Origin: Maricaulis maris
GTDB taxonomy: Bacteria > Pseudomonadota > Alphaproteobacteria > Caulobacterales > Maricaulaceae
DNA: 64,000 nucleotides
Assembly (NCBI RefSeq): GCF_036322705.1
Contig: NZ_AP027270.1
Location: 1,489,501-1,553,500 of the forward strand
Reading direction: 5' to 3'
The notes beneath the pieces were generated by a model. That model did not search any database and was not told the DNA's origin. It was given only the letters and a program-made list of their open reading frames with translations. Positions 20,344-29,382 of the stretch are shown here, in pieces. The position numbers and the translations under genes are program-made. Position 1 is the first letter of the stretch. Each line of letters opens with the position of its first letter.

Positions 20344-21093
20344 TTACCGGAGTGGTTCGCTTTTGCGACTGACCGCCTTGATTATCGCCATGAAATCAAG
20401 CGGATTGAGACTGGCGCCGCCGACCAGCGCACCATCGACATCGGCGAGCGCGAGGAGCTCGGCCGCATTGTCCGGCTTGACCGAACCTCCATAAAGAATA
20501 CAGGTGGTTAGCGGTTCAGGCAGCTGGTCGCGGATGGCGTCATGCATGGCCGCAACATCCTCCACCGACGCGGTCAATCCGGTGCCGATCGCCCAGACCG
20601 GCTCATAAGCTATGACCAACTCCATACCCGGCGATACAACCGGAAGTGAACCGGCGAGCTGACGCGCGACCACGGCCGCCGCCTGCCCGGCCTCGCGCTC
20701 CTCCCGGGTCTCGCCGACGCAGATTATCGGGGTCACCCCGGCTGCCAGGGCGGCCTCGGCCTTGGCCAGGACATCGCCATCGCTTTCGCCATGATCAGCA
20801 CGGCGCTCGGAATGACCGACGATGACATGACTGGCACCGGCATCGCGCAGCATCGCGGCCGAGATGTCGCCGGTATGGGCGCCGCTGGTCGCCGCATGGC
20901 AGTCCTGCCCCCCGACCCGGACCCCGTGAGGCGCCGCAAGGCGCGCCGCGTCACGCAGCAAGGTCGCCGGCGGGCAGACCAGAACGTCGGCATCGGCTTT
21001 CGCCACCGCCGGAGCGATCTCGGCAAAGAAGCCCAGCCCGTCAGCCAGGCCGTTCATTTTCCAGTTTCCCGCGATGAGTGTGCGACGCGTCAT
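20344..21093 (-). CDS. tpiA: Triosephosphate isomerase
   Basis: 249 residues from the ATG at 21093 ([15 protein letters not shown]), with GGGG-rich sequence before it; an upstream in-frame extension to 21147 is not TIM-like. The active-site residues are visible: N10/K12 (GNWKMN), the electrophile His in VIVGHSERR, and the catalytic Glu in [11 protein letters not shown], followed by the phosphate-binding [10 protein letters not shown]. It interconverts dihydroxyacetone phosphate and glyceraldehyde-3-phosphate. It is divergent from the ppiD-like gene across 174 bases. Confidence 0.97.
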   Translation of the reverse strand: MTRRTLIAGNWKMNGLADGLGFFAEIAPAVAKADADVLVCPPATLLRDAARLAAPHGVRVGGQDCHAATSGAHTGDISAAMLRDAGASHVIVGHSERRADHGESDGDVLAKAEAALAAGVTPIICVGETREEREAGQAAAVVARQLAGSLPVVSPGMELVIAYEPVWAIGTGLTASVEDVAAMHDAIRDQLPEPLTTCILYGGSVKPDNAAELLALADVDGALVGGASLNPLDFMAIIKAVSRKSEPLR

Positions 21094-21267
21094 CCTGCCC
21101 CCGATTGACCCAGCTTCGTCCCCGTTCGAGGCGGCAGGATTACTCATCTAACCCGGCCTGGGCAACGGGGCCTGCCCACAATCGCAGGTCAACCGCCCCC
21201 GGCGCTTGCGACCGCAATACCGCGCCGTTACCTTCCGCGCGACGTTTCCCAAGGGTTTTTCGGTCTC

Positions 21268-23205
21268 ATGCTGTCAAATTTCCGGTCTTTCGCGCAGTCG
21301 CCGCTGGCGCTGGTCATCATTGTCCTGCTGGTTCTGGCCTTTGCCATCAGCCTTCCCGGAGCCGGGGGCATCTTTACCGGAAGCGGTGATGCCGTGGTTG
21401 TGGTCGGCCCGGAACGGGTCAGCCAGCGCGAGCTGGCGACGGCGTTCGACCGTGAAGTGGCCCGCCTGCAGGAGCAGGATCCCAGTATCACGCGGGCCCT
21501 GGCGCGCCAGGAAGGGCTCGCCAGCCAGGTCCTGCAGCAGCAGATCACCCTCGCCGCCTTCGCTGCCCGGGCCCAGGACCTCGGACTGGAGGCGTCCAAT
21601 GCCACGATCGTCCGCGATGTCGCTGACATTCCCGCCTTCCGCAATCCGGTCACCGACCGCTTCGACCGCGACACCATGGTGGCTGCACTGCGCCGCTCCG
21701 GCATGACCGAGGACCAGTTCGCCCGCGATATCGAGAGTGACATCCTGCGGTCCCAGCTACTGGGCACGCTCGCCAGCTTTTCCGGCATTCCTGACCAGAT
21801 CGCCGCGACTCGCTACCTGGTCGCCGAGGAACAGCGCCGGGTAACCGGCCTCGTCATCGACGCCTCGACCGCTGACGAGATCGCCGATCCGACCGATGAG
21901 GAGCTCCAGACCTTCATCGAGGAGACCCCCGGCGCCAACGGGCAGCCGCTCTTCACCCGACCGGAATTCCGCGCCATCACCCTGGTCCGCTTCCGCATCG
22001 AGGATTTCATCCGCGATGTCGCCATCGACGAGGCAACCCTGCGCGAGACCTATGATTACGAGGTCGAGACCAACCGCCTTGGCACTCCGGCCCTGCGCAG
22101 TTTTGCCCAGCTGACGACCAGCGACCAGGCGACCGCCGAGGAGGCCGCTGCCCGCCTCGCCAATGGCGAGACGCCGGCCGCTGTCGCCAGTGCCCTGGGT
22201 CTCGATGCCCCGCTGGTCCAGGACAGCGTCCAGCTGTTTGAGGTTCCCGACAGCCAGCTTGGCGAAACTGTCTTCGCCATGAGCGAAGGCGAGGCGCAGG
22301 CCGTCGAAGGCCGCTTCAGCTGGAGCGCGGTGCTGGTGACCCTCGCTGAGGACGCCACCGTGCCGAGCTTCGAGGAGGAACGTGAGCGCCTGCAGGCCGA
22401 TGCGGCCACTGCCCAGGCCACGGACAACATGTATGAGGCCATCGCCGCCTTCGAGTCCGCGCGTGCTGACGGCGCCTCGCTTGAAGCCGCTGCCGAGCAG
22501 ACCGGTACGCCGCTCGAAATATACGCGCCGCTGGCCCTCAATTCCATTGATGAGGACCTGCAGTTTGACGGTGAACGCTATCAGGGACTGGCCCCGGAAA
22601 TCCTGCCCGCCGCCTTCGACCAGATCGAGGGTTTCGCGACCAATCTGGAAACCTATAACGAGACCGATTTCTACACGCTGCGCGTCGACTCCATCATCCC
22701 GAGCCGCCCGTTCGAGCTCGAGGAAGTCCGCGAGCAGGCCGAAGCACGCTGGCGCTCGATCCAGGTCGACACCCAGCTGCAGGCCCGCGCCGAGGACGCG
22801 CTGGCCCAGCTGGAAGCCGGCGACGACATGGAGATTGTCAGCCTCACCACCGGTGGCCGCACCGAGACCTCGACCCTGAAACGCGGCCAGACCGCTGGTG
22901 CCTTCACGCGCAACGCGGTCTCGGCAGCCTTCAGCATCGAACCGGGCAGCTACGACATGCTGCAGGTCGGCGAGGGTCGCTACCTGGTCCTCACGGTCAA
23001 TGAGATCATCCCGGCTGAGATCGCCTCGGCGCCGGCCGCAGACCTGGACGGGATCGCGACCGATATCGCTGGTGAACTGGGCAATGACGTGATCTTCGCG
23101 ACCCGGGAATTCCTGCTGCGCGACTATGGCATCACCGACGAGTCGATTGATCAGCGCCTGTACTCGCTGGCCATCGGCGAGACCGATTCCAGCACACCGC
23201 GATGA
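21268..23205 (+). CDS. ppiD: PpiD-like membrane-anchored peptidyl-prolyl isomerase/chaperone
   Basis: 645 residues. One N-terminal membrane segment (about 12-32, LALVIIVLLVLAFAISLPGAG) anchors a large periplasmic part. The SurA-like N-terminal chaperone helices follow (VSQRELATAFDREVARLQ, then ALARQEGLASQVLQQQI), as in PpiD. A parvulin-type region is expected in the centre (about 240-370), but the usual motifs are degraded, so activity is doubtful. It assists folding of exported proteins near SecYEG. Its stop codon overlaps the trpE start by four bases (ATGA); this ppiD-trpE arrangement is common in alphaproteobacteria and implies coupling. Confidence 0.85.
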   Translation: MLSNFRSFAQSPLALVIIVLLVLAFAISLPGAGGIFTGSGDAVVVVGPERVSQRELATAFDREVARLQEQDPSITRALARQEGLASQVLQQQITLAAFAARAQDLGLEASNATIVRDVADIPAFRNPVTDRFDRDTMVAALRRSGMTEDQFARDIESDILRSQLLGTLASFSGIPDQIAATRYLVAEEQRRVTGLVIDASTADEIADPTDEELQTFIEETPGANGQPLFTRPEFRAITLVRFRIEDFIRDVAIDEATLRETYDYEVETNRLGTPALRSFAQLTTSDQATAEEAAARLANGETPAAVASALGLDAPLVQDSVQLFEVPDSQLGETVFAMSEGEAQAVEGRFSWSAVLVTLAEDATVPSFEEERERLQADAATAQATDNMYEAIAAFESARADGASLEAAAEQTGTPLEIYAPLALNSIDEDLQFDGERYQGLAPEILPAAFDQIEGFATNLETYNETDFYTLRVDSIIPSRPFELEEVREQAEARWRSIQVDTQLQARAEDALAQLEAGDDMEIVSLTTGGRTETSTLKRGQTAGAFTRNAVSAAFSIEPGSYDMLQVGEGRYLVLTVNEIIPAEIASAPAADLDGIATDIAGELGNDVIFATREFLLRDYGITDESIDQRLYSLAIGETDSSTPR

Positions 23206-24698
23206 CCCCGCACGCGCCGATCTCGCCCGATTTCCGGACCGTTGCGGAGCGGCTGGAGCGGGGGGAAAGCTGCGTCCTCCAGGCGCGGCGGGTCGATGAC
23301 CTGCTGACCCCGGTTGCGGCCTATCTCCGTCTGGCCGCCAACCAGCCCAACGCCTTCCTGCTCGAATCGGTCGAGGGCGGTGCTTGGCGCGGCCGCTATT
23401 CGGCGATCGGGCTCGACCCGGACCTGATCTGGCAATGCCGCGACGGGGCCGTCAGCGAAGCGCGCGGGATCGACGTGGCCAATCGGACCTTTACCGCGAT
23501 TGACGCCGAACCGATGACCGCCCTGCGCGACGTCATCGAGGCGGCTCACTGCGCCCTGCCCGCCGATGCACCGCCACTGGCGTCCGGCCTGTTCGGCTAT
23601 GTCGGCTATGACATGGTGCGCTATCTCGAGCGCCTGCCCGAAGGCGCCGCACCCGATCCGCTCGGCCTGCCCGAATCAATTCTCCTGCGCCCCCAGACCA
23701 TGGTCGTTTTTGACGCGCTGAAGCAGGAGATCCAGGTCTATTGCCCGGTCCGGCCGGGCGAATATTCGGCCCGCGAAGCGTATGACGCCGCGGTCGAGCG
23801 CCTCCAGACCACGCTGCAAAAACTGTCCGGCGCGACACCGGAGATCGCACCGCCAACCGGTGCGCTCGGCGCGCGCCAGTCCAATCGCAGTGAGGACGAC
23901 TACCGCGCGGCGGTCGACAAGGCGCGCGACTATATCCGCGCCGGCGATGCCTTCCAGGTCGTGCCGAGCCAGCGTTTTTCGGCGGATTATCCGGCCGACC
24001 CGTTCTGGCTTTATCGTTCGCTGCGTCGCCTCAATCCCTCACCCTTCCTCTTCTTCTTCCGCTTTGACGGGTTTGAAGTGGTCGGTTCGAGCCCGGAAAT
24101 CCTGGTCCGGCTGCGCGGCGATGTCGTCACCATCCGCCCGATCGCCGGGACCCGACCGCGCGGCCGGACACCGGCCGAGGACGATGCCCTGGAAGCCAAT
24201 CTCCTGGCCGATCCCAAGGAGCGCTCGGAGCATCTGATGCTGCTTGATCTCGGCCGCAATGATGTCGGCCGCATCGCCAAGCCCGGCTCGGTCCGGATCA
24301 CGGCGCGCGAGATCGTGGAACGCTACAGCCACGTCATGCATATCGTGTCGAATGTGGAAGGCGACCTCGCCGAGGGCGAGGATGTCGTCTCGGCCCTGTT
24401 TGCCGGCTTCCCGGCCGGCACTGTCTCGGGCGCACCGAAAGTCCGGGCCATGCAGATCATTGACGAGCTGGAACCCCATCGTCGCGGCGTCTACGCCGGA
24501 GCTGTCGGCTATTTCAGTGCCGATGGCGGCATGGATACCGCGATCGCGCTGCGCACGGCGGTGTTCAAGGATGGCCGCATGTATGTCCAGGCTGGTGCCG
24601 GTGTCGTGCTCGACAGTGATCCCGAGTCGGAACGCGTCGAGACGGTCAACAAGGCGGAAGCGCTATTCCGCGCCGCGATTGACAGCCTCGATCACTGA
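23202..24698 (+). CDS. trpE: Anthranilate synthase component I
   Basis: 498 residues. It converts chorismate to anthranilate with TrpG as the glutamine amidotransferase partner. Landmarks are LLESVEGGAWRGRYSAIGLDP (N-terminal lid region and Trp-binding element), FQVVPSQRFSADYPADPF, VGSSPEILVRL, IRPIAGTRPRGRTP, LLADPKERSEHLMLLDLGRND, FPAGTVSGAPKVRAMQ and YAGAVGYF in the C-terminal catalytic domain. It begins within the stop of the ppiD-like gene. Its last 36 bases overlap the 3' end of the minus-strand deacetylase gene. No leader peptide or attenuator is visible. Confidence 0.97.
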   Translation: MTPHAPISPDFRTVAERLERGESCVLQARRVDDLLTPVAAYLRLAANQPNAFLLESVEGGAWRGRYSAIGLDPDLIWQCRDGAVSEARGIDVANRTFTAIDAEPMTALRDVIEAAHCALPADAPPLASGLFGYVGYDMVRYLERLPEGAAPDPLGLPESILLRPQTMVVFDALKQEIQVYCPVRPGEYSAREAYDAAVERLQTTLQKLSGATPEIAPPTGALGARQSNRSEDDYRAAVDKARDYIRAGDAFQVVPSQRFSADYPADPFWLYRSLRRLNPSPFLFFFRFDGFEVVGSSPEILVRLRGDVVTIRPIAGTRPRGRTPAEDDALEANLLADPKERSEHLMLLDLGRNDVGRIAKPGSVRITAREIVERYSHVMHIVSNVEGDLAEGEDVVSALFAGFPAGTVSGAPKVRAMQIIDELEPHRRGVYAGAVGYFSADGGMDTAIALRTAVFKDGRMYVQAGAGVVLDSDPESERVETVNKAEALFRAAIDSLDH

Positions 24699-25760
24699 GG
24701 CCTGAATCCCTGAAGCTTGGCCCCCTGAAGCCTGGATCGCTGATGCCTGAAGCCCCGGCTCGCTGGCGAGGACGGCGTCCGACAGCGTGGTGGTGGTGAC
24801 GAAATCGATACCCTGTGCCGCCGGGCTGGCCAGCCAGGTCTCGAGCGTTTCCAGCGTCAGCGCATGTGGGTGACCGATCACGACCGCGTACCCGTCCTGC
24901 CCGGCGAGATCTACCGCTTCGGCCAGCCGCGCCTCGATCGAGCCCGCGTCGAGATCATGATCGAGAAAGATGTCCCGCTCCAGCGCGCGCAGGCCCAGGC
25001 CCGCCGCCACGGCCCGACCGCGGCTCTCCGCCGTGGTCAGACTATCAAGGAAAAGCGGATTGTCATGACTGATCGCCGACAGCGCCACCCGCAGGGCGCG
25101 TGGATCGGTCGTGAACCGGCTGCCCATGTGATTGTTCAGACCGATCGCCCCCGGCACACGGGCCATGGCCCAGCGCATCCGGGCCTGGAGGTCGGCATCG
25201 CTGAGACCGATCCGCAGGGCATTCGGTCCCGGATCAGCCAGACCGACCGGTTCCATCGGCATGTGAAGCATCACGTCGTGCCCGCTCATCCGCGCCAGGG
25301 CGGCCAGCTCGGCCGAGGCGTCGGCATAGGGCAGAATGGCCACGGTCAGCGCAACAGGCAGGGCAAGGACACGCTCGGCGGCAGCGATGTCGAGCCCGAC
25401 ATCATCGATCACGATTGCGATCCGGGGCCGCCGGGGCGCCGGGGCCGGACGGTCCGCCGGAGCGATGACAACCGGGCTCATATTTGATGCGGCGACATCA
25501 ATCGGCGCTGCAAGGGCATCGGCGACGGCGCTCACCGGGACCGGATCCAGCGAATCAAGATTGCGGGCGCGGGTGACTCGAACGCCCTGATGCTGCCCGG
25601 AACTGTCTGCCGATGCCATCGCCGGCGCTGGAAAACCGCCCTTGCTTGCCACTGAAAACACAATCGCACCAAGGAGATAGGCCGCAGCCGCCAACGCACC
25701 GGCAAAGGCCGGGATCGCGGAATGTCGCGCCTTCAGGGGAGCTGCGCTGCGTCGGGTCAT
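24663..25760 (-). CDS. Divergent polysaccharide deacetylase family protein (YibQ-like)
   Basis: 365 residues. An N-terminal membrane segment or signal anchor lies at about 17-38 (IPAFAGALAAAAYLLGAIVF). The catalytic-type domain is at about 110-335: RPRIAIVIDDVGLD, then LPVALTVAILPYA, HDVMLHMPMEP, LNNHMGSRFT, LFLDSLTT and GHPHALTLETL. These match the DUF610/YibQ branch of the NodB superfamily, presumed periplasmic and acting on glycans. The C terminus carries four pentapeptide repeats (xxQAS) and runs into trpE by 36 bases. A full TTAA-N7-TTAA site lies 24 bases upstream of the start. Confidence 0.8.
   Translation of the reverse strand: MTRRSAAPLKARHSAIPAFAGALAAAAYLLGAIVFSVASKGGFPAPAMASADSSGQHQGVRVTRARNLDSLDPVPVSAVADALAAPIDVAASNMSPVVIAPADRPAPAPRRPRIAIVIDDVGLDIAAAERVLALPVALTVAILPYADASAELAALARMSGHDVMLHMPMEPVGLADPGPNALRIGLSDADLQARMRWAMARVPGAIGLNNHMGSRFTTDPRALRVALSAISHDNPLFLDSLTTAESRGRAVAAGLGLRALERDIFLDHDLDAGSIEARLAEAVDLAGQDGYAVVIGHPHALTLETLETWLASPAAQGIDFVTTTTLSDAVLASEPGLQASAIQASGGQASGIQASVIEAVNRGAE
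24697..24756. repeat. Four tandem 15-bp repeats in the 3' end of the deacetylase gene
   Basis: Four adjacent 15-base units (24697-24711, 24712-24726, 24727-24741, 24742-24756), each close to GAAGCCTGAATCCCT, encode on the minus strand the pentapeptides GLQAS, AIQAS, GGQAS and GIQAS. The array begins exactly at the trpE stop codon. Confidence 0.8.
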
Positions 25761-25783
25761 GGCACCAGTGCGCGCGAAGGCGG

Positions 25784-25798
25784 TTAATCAGGCGTTAA
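25784..25798. promoter_or_regulatory. Putative CtrA binding site (TTAA-N7-TTAA)
   Basis: TTAA at 25784-25787 and TTAA at 25795-25798 are separated by exactly seven bases, the core consensus of the cell-cycle regulator CtrA in Caulobacterales and relatives. It lies 24 bases upstream of the deacetylase gene start (minus strand) and 61 bases upstream of trpG (plus strand), so it could control either. It is the only full site I found by eye in the window. Confidence 0.5.
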
Positions 25799-25858
25799 TG
25801 CGCTGGCGGGATTGGCGAAACCGCCCCCACTGACTAGGTTTGAGCAAGGGAGAGCGCC

Positions 25859-26449
25859 ATGCTGCTGATCATCGACAACTACGACAGTTTCACCTTCAAC
25901 CTGGTCCACTACTTCCAGGAATTGGGGGCCACGACCCGGGTGATCCGCAATGATGCGATGAGCGCCGCCGACGCCCTCGCCCTGAAGCCGAGTGGCATCG
26001 TGCTGTCGCCGGGCCCGTGCGATCCGGACCGGGCCGGTATCTGCCTCGACCTGATCGCCACCGCACCGGATGACATGCCGATCCTCGGGGTTTGCCTCGG
26101 TCACCAGTCGATCGGCCAGGTGTTCGGGGGAGAGGTGATCTCGGCCAAGGCCATCATGCATGGCAAGACCAGCCCGGTAGAGCATGACGGGACCGGTCTC
26201 TTCGCCGGCCTGCCCAGCCCCTTCACGGCGACCCGCTATCACTCGCTCGCGGTCCGTCCCGAAAGCGTGCCGGATGTGCTGCGGGTGACAGCGCACACCG
26301 CCGATGGCGAGATCATGGGCCTGTGCCATCGCCAGCGCCCGGTTCACGGGGTGCAGTTTCACCCCGAGTCGATTGCCTCGGAACACGGCCACGACCTGCT
26401 CCGCAATTTCCTCGATCTGACCGGCCTGCCCCGCGCCGCCGCAGCCTGA
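25859..26449 (+). CDS. trpG: Anthranilate synthase component II (glutamine amidotransferase)
   Basis: 196 residues, with AGGGAG eight bases before the ATG. It is a class I amidotransferase: [18 protein letters not shown] at the N terminus, LSPGPCDPD (oxyanion region), the nucleophile C79 in [10 protein letters not shown], and H168/E170 in VQFHPESI. It supplies ammonia to TrpE, and in some bacteria also to PabB (amphibolic PabA/TrpG). It is separated from trpE by the opposite-strand deacetylase gene, so it has its own promoter. Confidence 0.95.
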   Translation: MLLIIDNYDSFTFNLVHYFQELGATTRVIRNDAMSAADALALKPSGIVLSPGPCDPDRAGICLDLIATAPDDMPILGVCLGHQSIGQVFGGEVISAKAIMHGKTSPVEHDGTGLFAGLPSPFTATRYHSLAVRPESVPDVLRVTAHTADGEIMGLCHRQRPVHGVQFHPESIASEHGHDLLRNFLDLTGLPRAAAA

Positions 26450-26757
26450 TCCGGCCCAGGCAGCGGCGCCTGACCGCAAACACCGCGAGCGAGCGTTGAA
26501 CCGGCGGCAGGCACGCGCTAAATCGTGCGGGTTCGCTTTGTTCAACCCGGTGACAGGTATGCCGTCTTGCTCCGCCACAGACCCGCTTTGCCCGGCCCAA
26601 GGTGCCGGCGCGAGGGCTGTGCCGGATCCGGCGCGCGTTCGATACCCTTGGCCGCCAACCTTCGGCGGGTCGGTCCATCGATGGCGCAAAACATCCTGCC
26701 CCTGACCGGCGCATGACCTGGTGTCGTGCTTGATCTTACTCAGCGAAACGACTGACA
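26450..26757. other. Intergenic region trpG-trpD, no convincing gene
   Basis: 308 bases without a supported gene. It contains an 11-codon open frame at 26681-26716 (MAQNILPLTGA) whose DNA and peptide resemble the first codons of trpD (MQNISLCLTAFA) 77 bases further on. It has no ribosome binding site and no Trp codons, so it is not a classical trp leader. A weak seven-base inverted repeat (GTTGAAC/GTTCAAC) is present near 26495-26545. No terminator was seen. Confidence 0.5.
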
Positions 26758-27777
26758 ATGCAAAACATTTCCCTCTGCCTGACCGCCTTTGCGCGCGGCG
26801 AATTTCCGGCTGATACGGCCATCGCCGGCGCTTTTGACGAGCTGATGTCCGGCGATGTCGCGGACGCCGCCATCGGCGGATTCCTGATCGGTCTCGCGGC
26901 GCTTGGCGAGCGCCCGAGCGATATCGCATCCGGCGCCCGGGCCCTGCGCAGCCGCATGACCCGGATCAACGCGCCCGAGGGTGCGATCGATACGTGCGGC
27001 ACCGGCGGCGACGGCAAGGGCGCGTGGAATATCTCAACCACCGCCGCCATCATTGCCGCCGGCGCCGGCGCCATTGTCGCCAAGCACGGCAATCGGGCGG
27101 CATCGTCCGAATCCGGCTCGTCGGACGTGCTGGGCCAGCTCGGGGTCAAGCTCGACTGTGCACCGGCCCTGGTCGAGCGCTCGCTGAACGAGGCCCGGGT
27201 CGGCTTTCTCTACGCCCCCGCCCATCACGCAGCCGTTCGCCATGTCGGTTCGGCGCGCCAGGCGCTCAAGGTCCGCACCGTGTTCAACCTGCTCGGGCCG
27301 CTGTCCAATCCGGCTGGGGTGAAACGGCAATTGCTCGGCGTCTATGACAGGCGCTGGCTGGTCCCGATGGCGACTGCGCTGCGCGATCTCGGCTGCGAGC
27401 GCGCGCTGGTGATATGCGGTCAGGACGGCATGGACGAGCTGACCACCACAACCGGGTCCGACATCGCCGAGCTGCGCGATGGCGAGATCCGCGAATACAG
27501 TTTCCATCCCGAAGAGGCCGGCCTGCCTGTCGTTTCCGATGAGGCCCTGCAGGGCGGTACGCCGCAGGAAAATGCGGCGGCGATCCGGGCCCTGCTCGAT
27601 GGCGAGACCGGCGCCTTCCGTGACATCGCGGTGCTCAATGCCGGCGGCGCCCTGATGCTCGCCGGTCTGGCCGAGACCATTGCGGCGGGGGCTGTCCTGG
27701 CGGCTGCCGCCATTGATGATGGCCGCGCCAGTGCCGCACTCGACCGCATGGTCGCCATTTCCAACGGGGAGGCCTGA
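26758..27777 (+). CDS. trpD: Anthranilate phosphoribosyltransferase
   Basis: 339 residues. It transfers phosphoribose from PRPP to anthranilate. The PRPP-binding loop is clear (DTCGTGGDGKGAWNIST, about residues 77-93), as are AKHGNRAASSESGSSDVL, the anthranilate-site stretch FLYAPAHHAAVRHV, and VFNLLGPLSNPAGV. The start at 26758 has a weak ribosome binding site. It is followed by trpC after three bases; the pair forms an operon that runs toward lexA. Confidence 0.97.
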   Translation: MQNISLCLTAFARGEFPADTAIAGAFDELMSGDVADAAIGGFLIGLAALGERPSDIASGARALRSRMTRINAPEGAIDTCGTGGDGKGAWNISTTAAIIAAGAGAIVAKHGNRAASSESGSSDVLGQLGVKLDCAPALVERSLNEARVGFLYAPAHHAAVRHVGSARQALKVRTVFNLLGPLSNPAGVKRQLLGVYDRRWLVPMATALRDLGCERALVICGQDGMDELTTTTGSDIAELRDGEIREYSFHPEEAGLPVVSDEALQGGTPQENAAAIRALLDGETGAFRDIAVLNAGGALMLAGLAETIAAGAVLAAAAIDDGRASAALDRMVAISNGEA

Positions 27778-27780
27778 GCC

Positions 27781-28587
27781 ATGGCCGCAACACCGGATAC
27801 GCTGGCCCGCATCGGCGCCTACAAGCGCGATCATATCGACGCCTGCAAGACCGCCCGCCCCTATGACGAGATCGCAGCGGCGGCGCGCGATGCGGCGCCG
27901 GTTCGCGGCTTCCAGGCCGCCCTCGCCAGTGCACCCGAGGGCCTCGGCCTGATCGCCGAGATCAAGAAGGCGAGCCCGTCAAAGGGCCTCATCCGCGCCG
28001 ATTTCGACCCGCCTGCCCTGGCCCGCGCCTATGAGGCCGGCGGCGCGACCTGCCTGTCCGTGCTCACCGACGGGCCGAGCTTCCAGGGCGCTGACGCCTT
28101 CCTGACGGCGGCACGGGCCGCGGTCTCCCTGCCCGCCCTGCGCAAGGACTTCATGTATGACCGCTACCAGGTCGCGGAGGCCCGGATGCTGGGCGCCGAC
28201 GCCATCCTGGTGATCATGGCGGCGATCGATGACGACACCGCCCGCGCCCTGATCGACGAAGCCGCCAAATGGTCACTCGATGTTCTGGTCGAGGTCCATG
28301 ACGCACCGGAAATGGAGCGCGCGCTGGCCCTCGACGCCCCGCTTCTCGGCGTCAACAACCGCAATCTGCGGACCTTCCAGACCTCGCTGGACACATTCGA
28401 TACCCTGGCCCCGATGGTGGCTTCCGACCGGCTGCTGGTCGCCGAGAGCGGGATTGCCAGCCATGCCGACGCCGTGCGTCTCAAGGCGGCGGGCGCACGG
28501 GCCCTGCTGGTCGGCGAAAGCCTGATGCGGCAGAGCGACGTGACAGCGGCCACGCGGGCGCTCCTCGGTCGCGCCGGAAGCGCTTGA
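27781..28587 (+). CDS. trpC: Indole-3-glycerol-phosphate synthase
   Basis: 268 residues, with GGGGAGG nine bases upstream, inside the end of trpD. It is a TIM barrel with the catalytic Lys and Glu blocks visible: [17 protein letters not shown] (K and E of strand 1), [13 protein letters not shown] (Lys of strand 3), [13 protein letters not shown] (Glu of strand 5), [12 protein letters not shown] and [10 protein letters not shown]. It closes the ring of carboxyphenylaminodeoxyribulose phosphate to indole-glycerol phosphate. It is monofunctional, not fused to TrpF. The lexA promoter starts within its last codons. Confidence 0.97.
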   Translation: MAATPDTLARIGAYKRDHIDACKTARPYDEIAAAARDAAPVRGFQAALASAPEGLGLIAEIKKASPSKGLIRADFDPPALARAYEAGGATCLSVLTDGPSFQGADAFLTAARAAVSLPALRKDFMYDRYQVAEARMLGADAILVIMAAIDDDTARALIDEAAKWSLDVLVEVHDAPEMERALALDAPLLGVNNRNLRTFQTSLDTFDTLAPMVASDRLLVAESGIASHADAVRLKAAGARALLVGESLMRQSDVTAATRALLGRAGSA

Positions 28588-28612
28588 CGCCTCTTCGGAA
28601 CACTTATAGAAC
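28584..28612 (+). promoter_or_regulatory. lexA promoter overlapped by an SOS box
   Basis: The -35 TTGACG (28584-28589) and -10 TAGAAC (28607-28612) are 17 bases apart. An alphaproteobacterial SOS box, read as GAAC-N7-GAAC (28598-28612; GTTC-N7-GTTC on the other strand), covers the spacer end and the whole -10, so bound LexA would block RNA polymerase. A weaker GTTC-N7-TGTC follows at 28634-28648. This is the expected autoregulation of lexA. Confidence 0.85.
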
Positions 28613-28683
28613 ATGACCTCCTATTCCTGATTTGTTCCCGCGGGTGTCAGCCTGAATCCGGGAATGCGAACAAGGGGGTCACC

Positions 28684-29382
28684 TTGCTGACGCGCAAACA
28701 GAACGAGCTTTTGCTCTTCATCCATGGTCGCATCAAGGAAACCGGGGTTTCGCCCTCGTTTGACGAGATGAAGGCCGCCCTGCAGCTGGCCTCCAAGTCG
28801 GGCGTTCACCGTCTCATCACCGCCCTGGAGGAGCGCGGCTTCATCCGCCGCCTCGCCCACCGGGCCCGCGCGCTGGAAGTTCTCAAACTGCCGGAGTCAG
28901 CGGCGGTCGCCGAAGCGCCATCCGTCCCCAAGGGCAATCTCGGCCCGAATGTCGTGCGCGGCAATTTCGCCAAGCCGGAACCGACCGACAGCGATGGCAC
29001 CATTGATGTGCCGATGCTCGGCCGGATCGCTGCCGGCGTCCCCATCGCCGCCATCCAGCACGAGACCGACCGCTTCGCCTTCCCGGCCGGCATGGTCGGT
29101 GCGGGCGAGCATTTCGCGCTTGAGGTCAAGGGTGATTCGATGATCGAAGCCGGCATCATGGATGGCGACACGGTCCTCATCCAGCGCTGCCAGTCGGCCG
29201 AAAACGGCACCATTGTCGTCGCCCTCGTCGATGACGAGGAAGCCACGCTGAAGCGGCTGCGCAAGAAGGGCGGCTCGATTGCCCTCGAAGCCGCCAATCC
29301 GGACTACGAAACCCGCATCTTCGGACCGGATCGCGTCAAGGTTCAGGGCCGTCTGGTCGGACTGATCCGCAAGTATCACTAG
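28684..29382 (+). CDS. lexA: LexA repressor (SOS response)
   Basis: 232 residues from a TTG start, with AGGGGG six bases upstream. An N-terminal winged helix domain (1-65, [18 protein letters not shown], then [15 protein letters not shown]) is joined by a long alphaproteobacterial linker (about 72-108) to the S24 peptidase domain. The cleavage site is A117-G118 ([10 protein letters not shown]), and the catalytic pair is S152 ([10 protein letters not shown]) and K190 (ATLKRLRK). It represses DNA-damage genes until RecA-stimulated self-cleavage. It is autoregulated by the SOS box in its promoter. It is convergent with comEC across a repeat-rich spacer. Confidence 0.97.
   Translation: MLTRKQNELLLFIHGRIKETGVSPSFDEMKAALQLASKSGVHRLITALEERGFIRRLAHRARALEVLKLPESAAVAEAPSVPKGNLGPNVVRGNFAKPEPTDSDGTIDVPMLGRIAAGVPIAAIQHETDRFAFPAGMVGAGEHFALEVKGDSMIEAGIMDGDTVLIQRCQSAENGTIVVALVDDEEATLKRLRKKGGSIALEAANPDYETRIFGPDRVKVQGRLVGLIRKYH

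Noticed and set aside
26520-26560. GTTC...GTTC in the trpG-trpD spacer as an SOS box
   Set aside because: The spacing is five bases, not seven, and no promoter fits around it.
25784-26929. 381-codon minus-strand open frame across trpG, the spacer and trpD
   Set aside because: It lies antisense to two certain genes, has low-complexity composition and no domain; long antisense frames are normal at this GC content.
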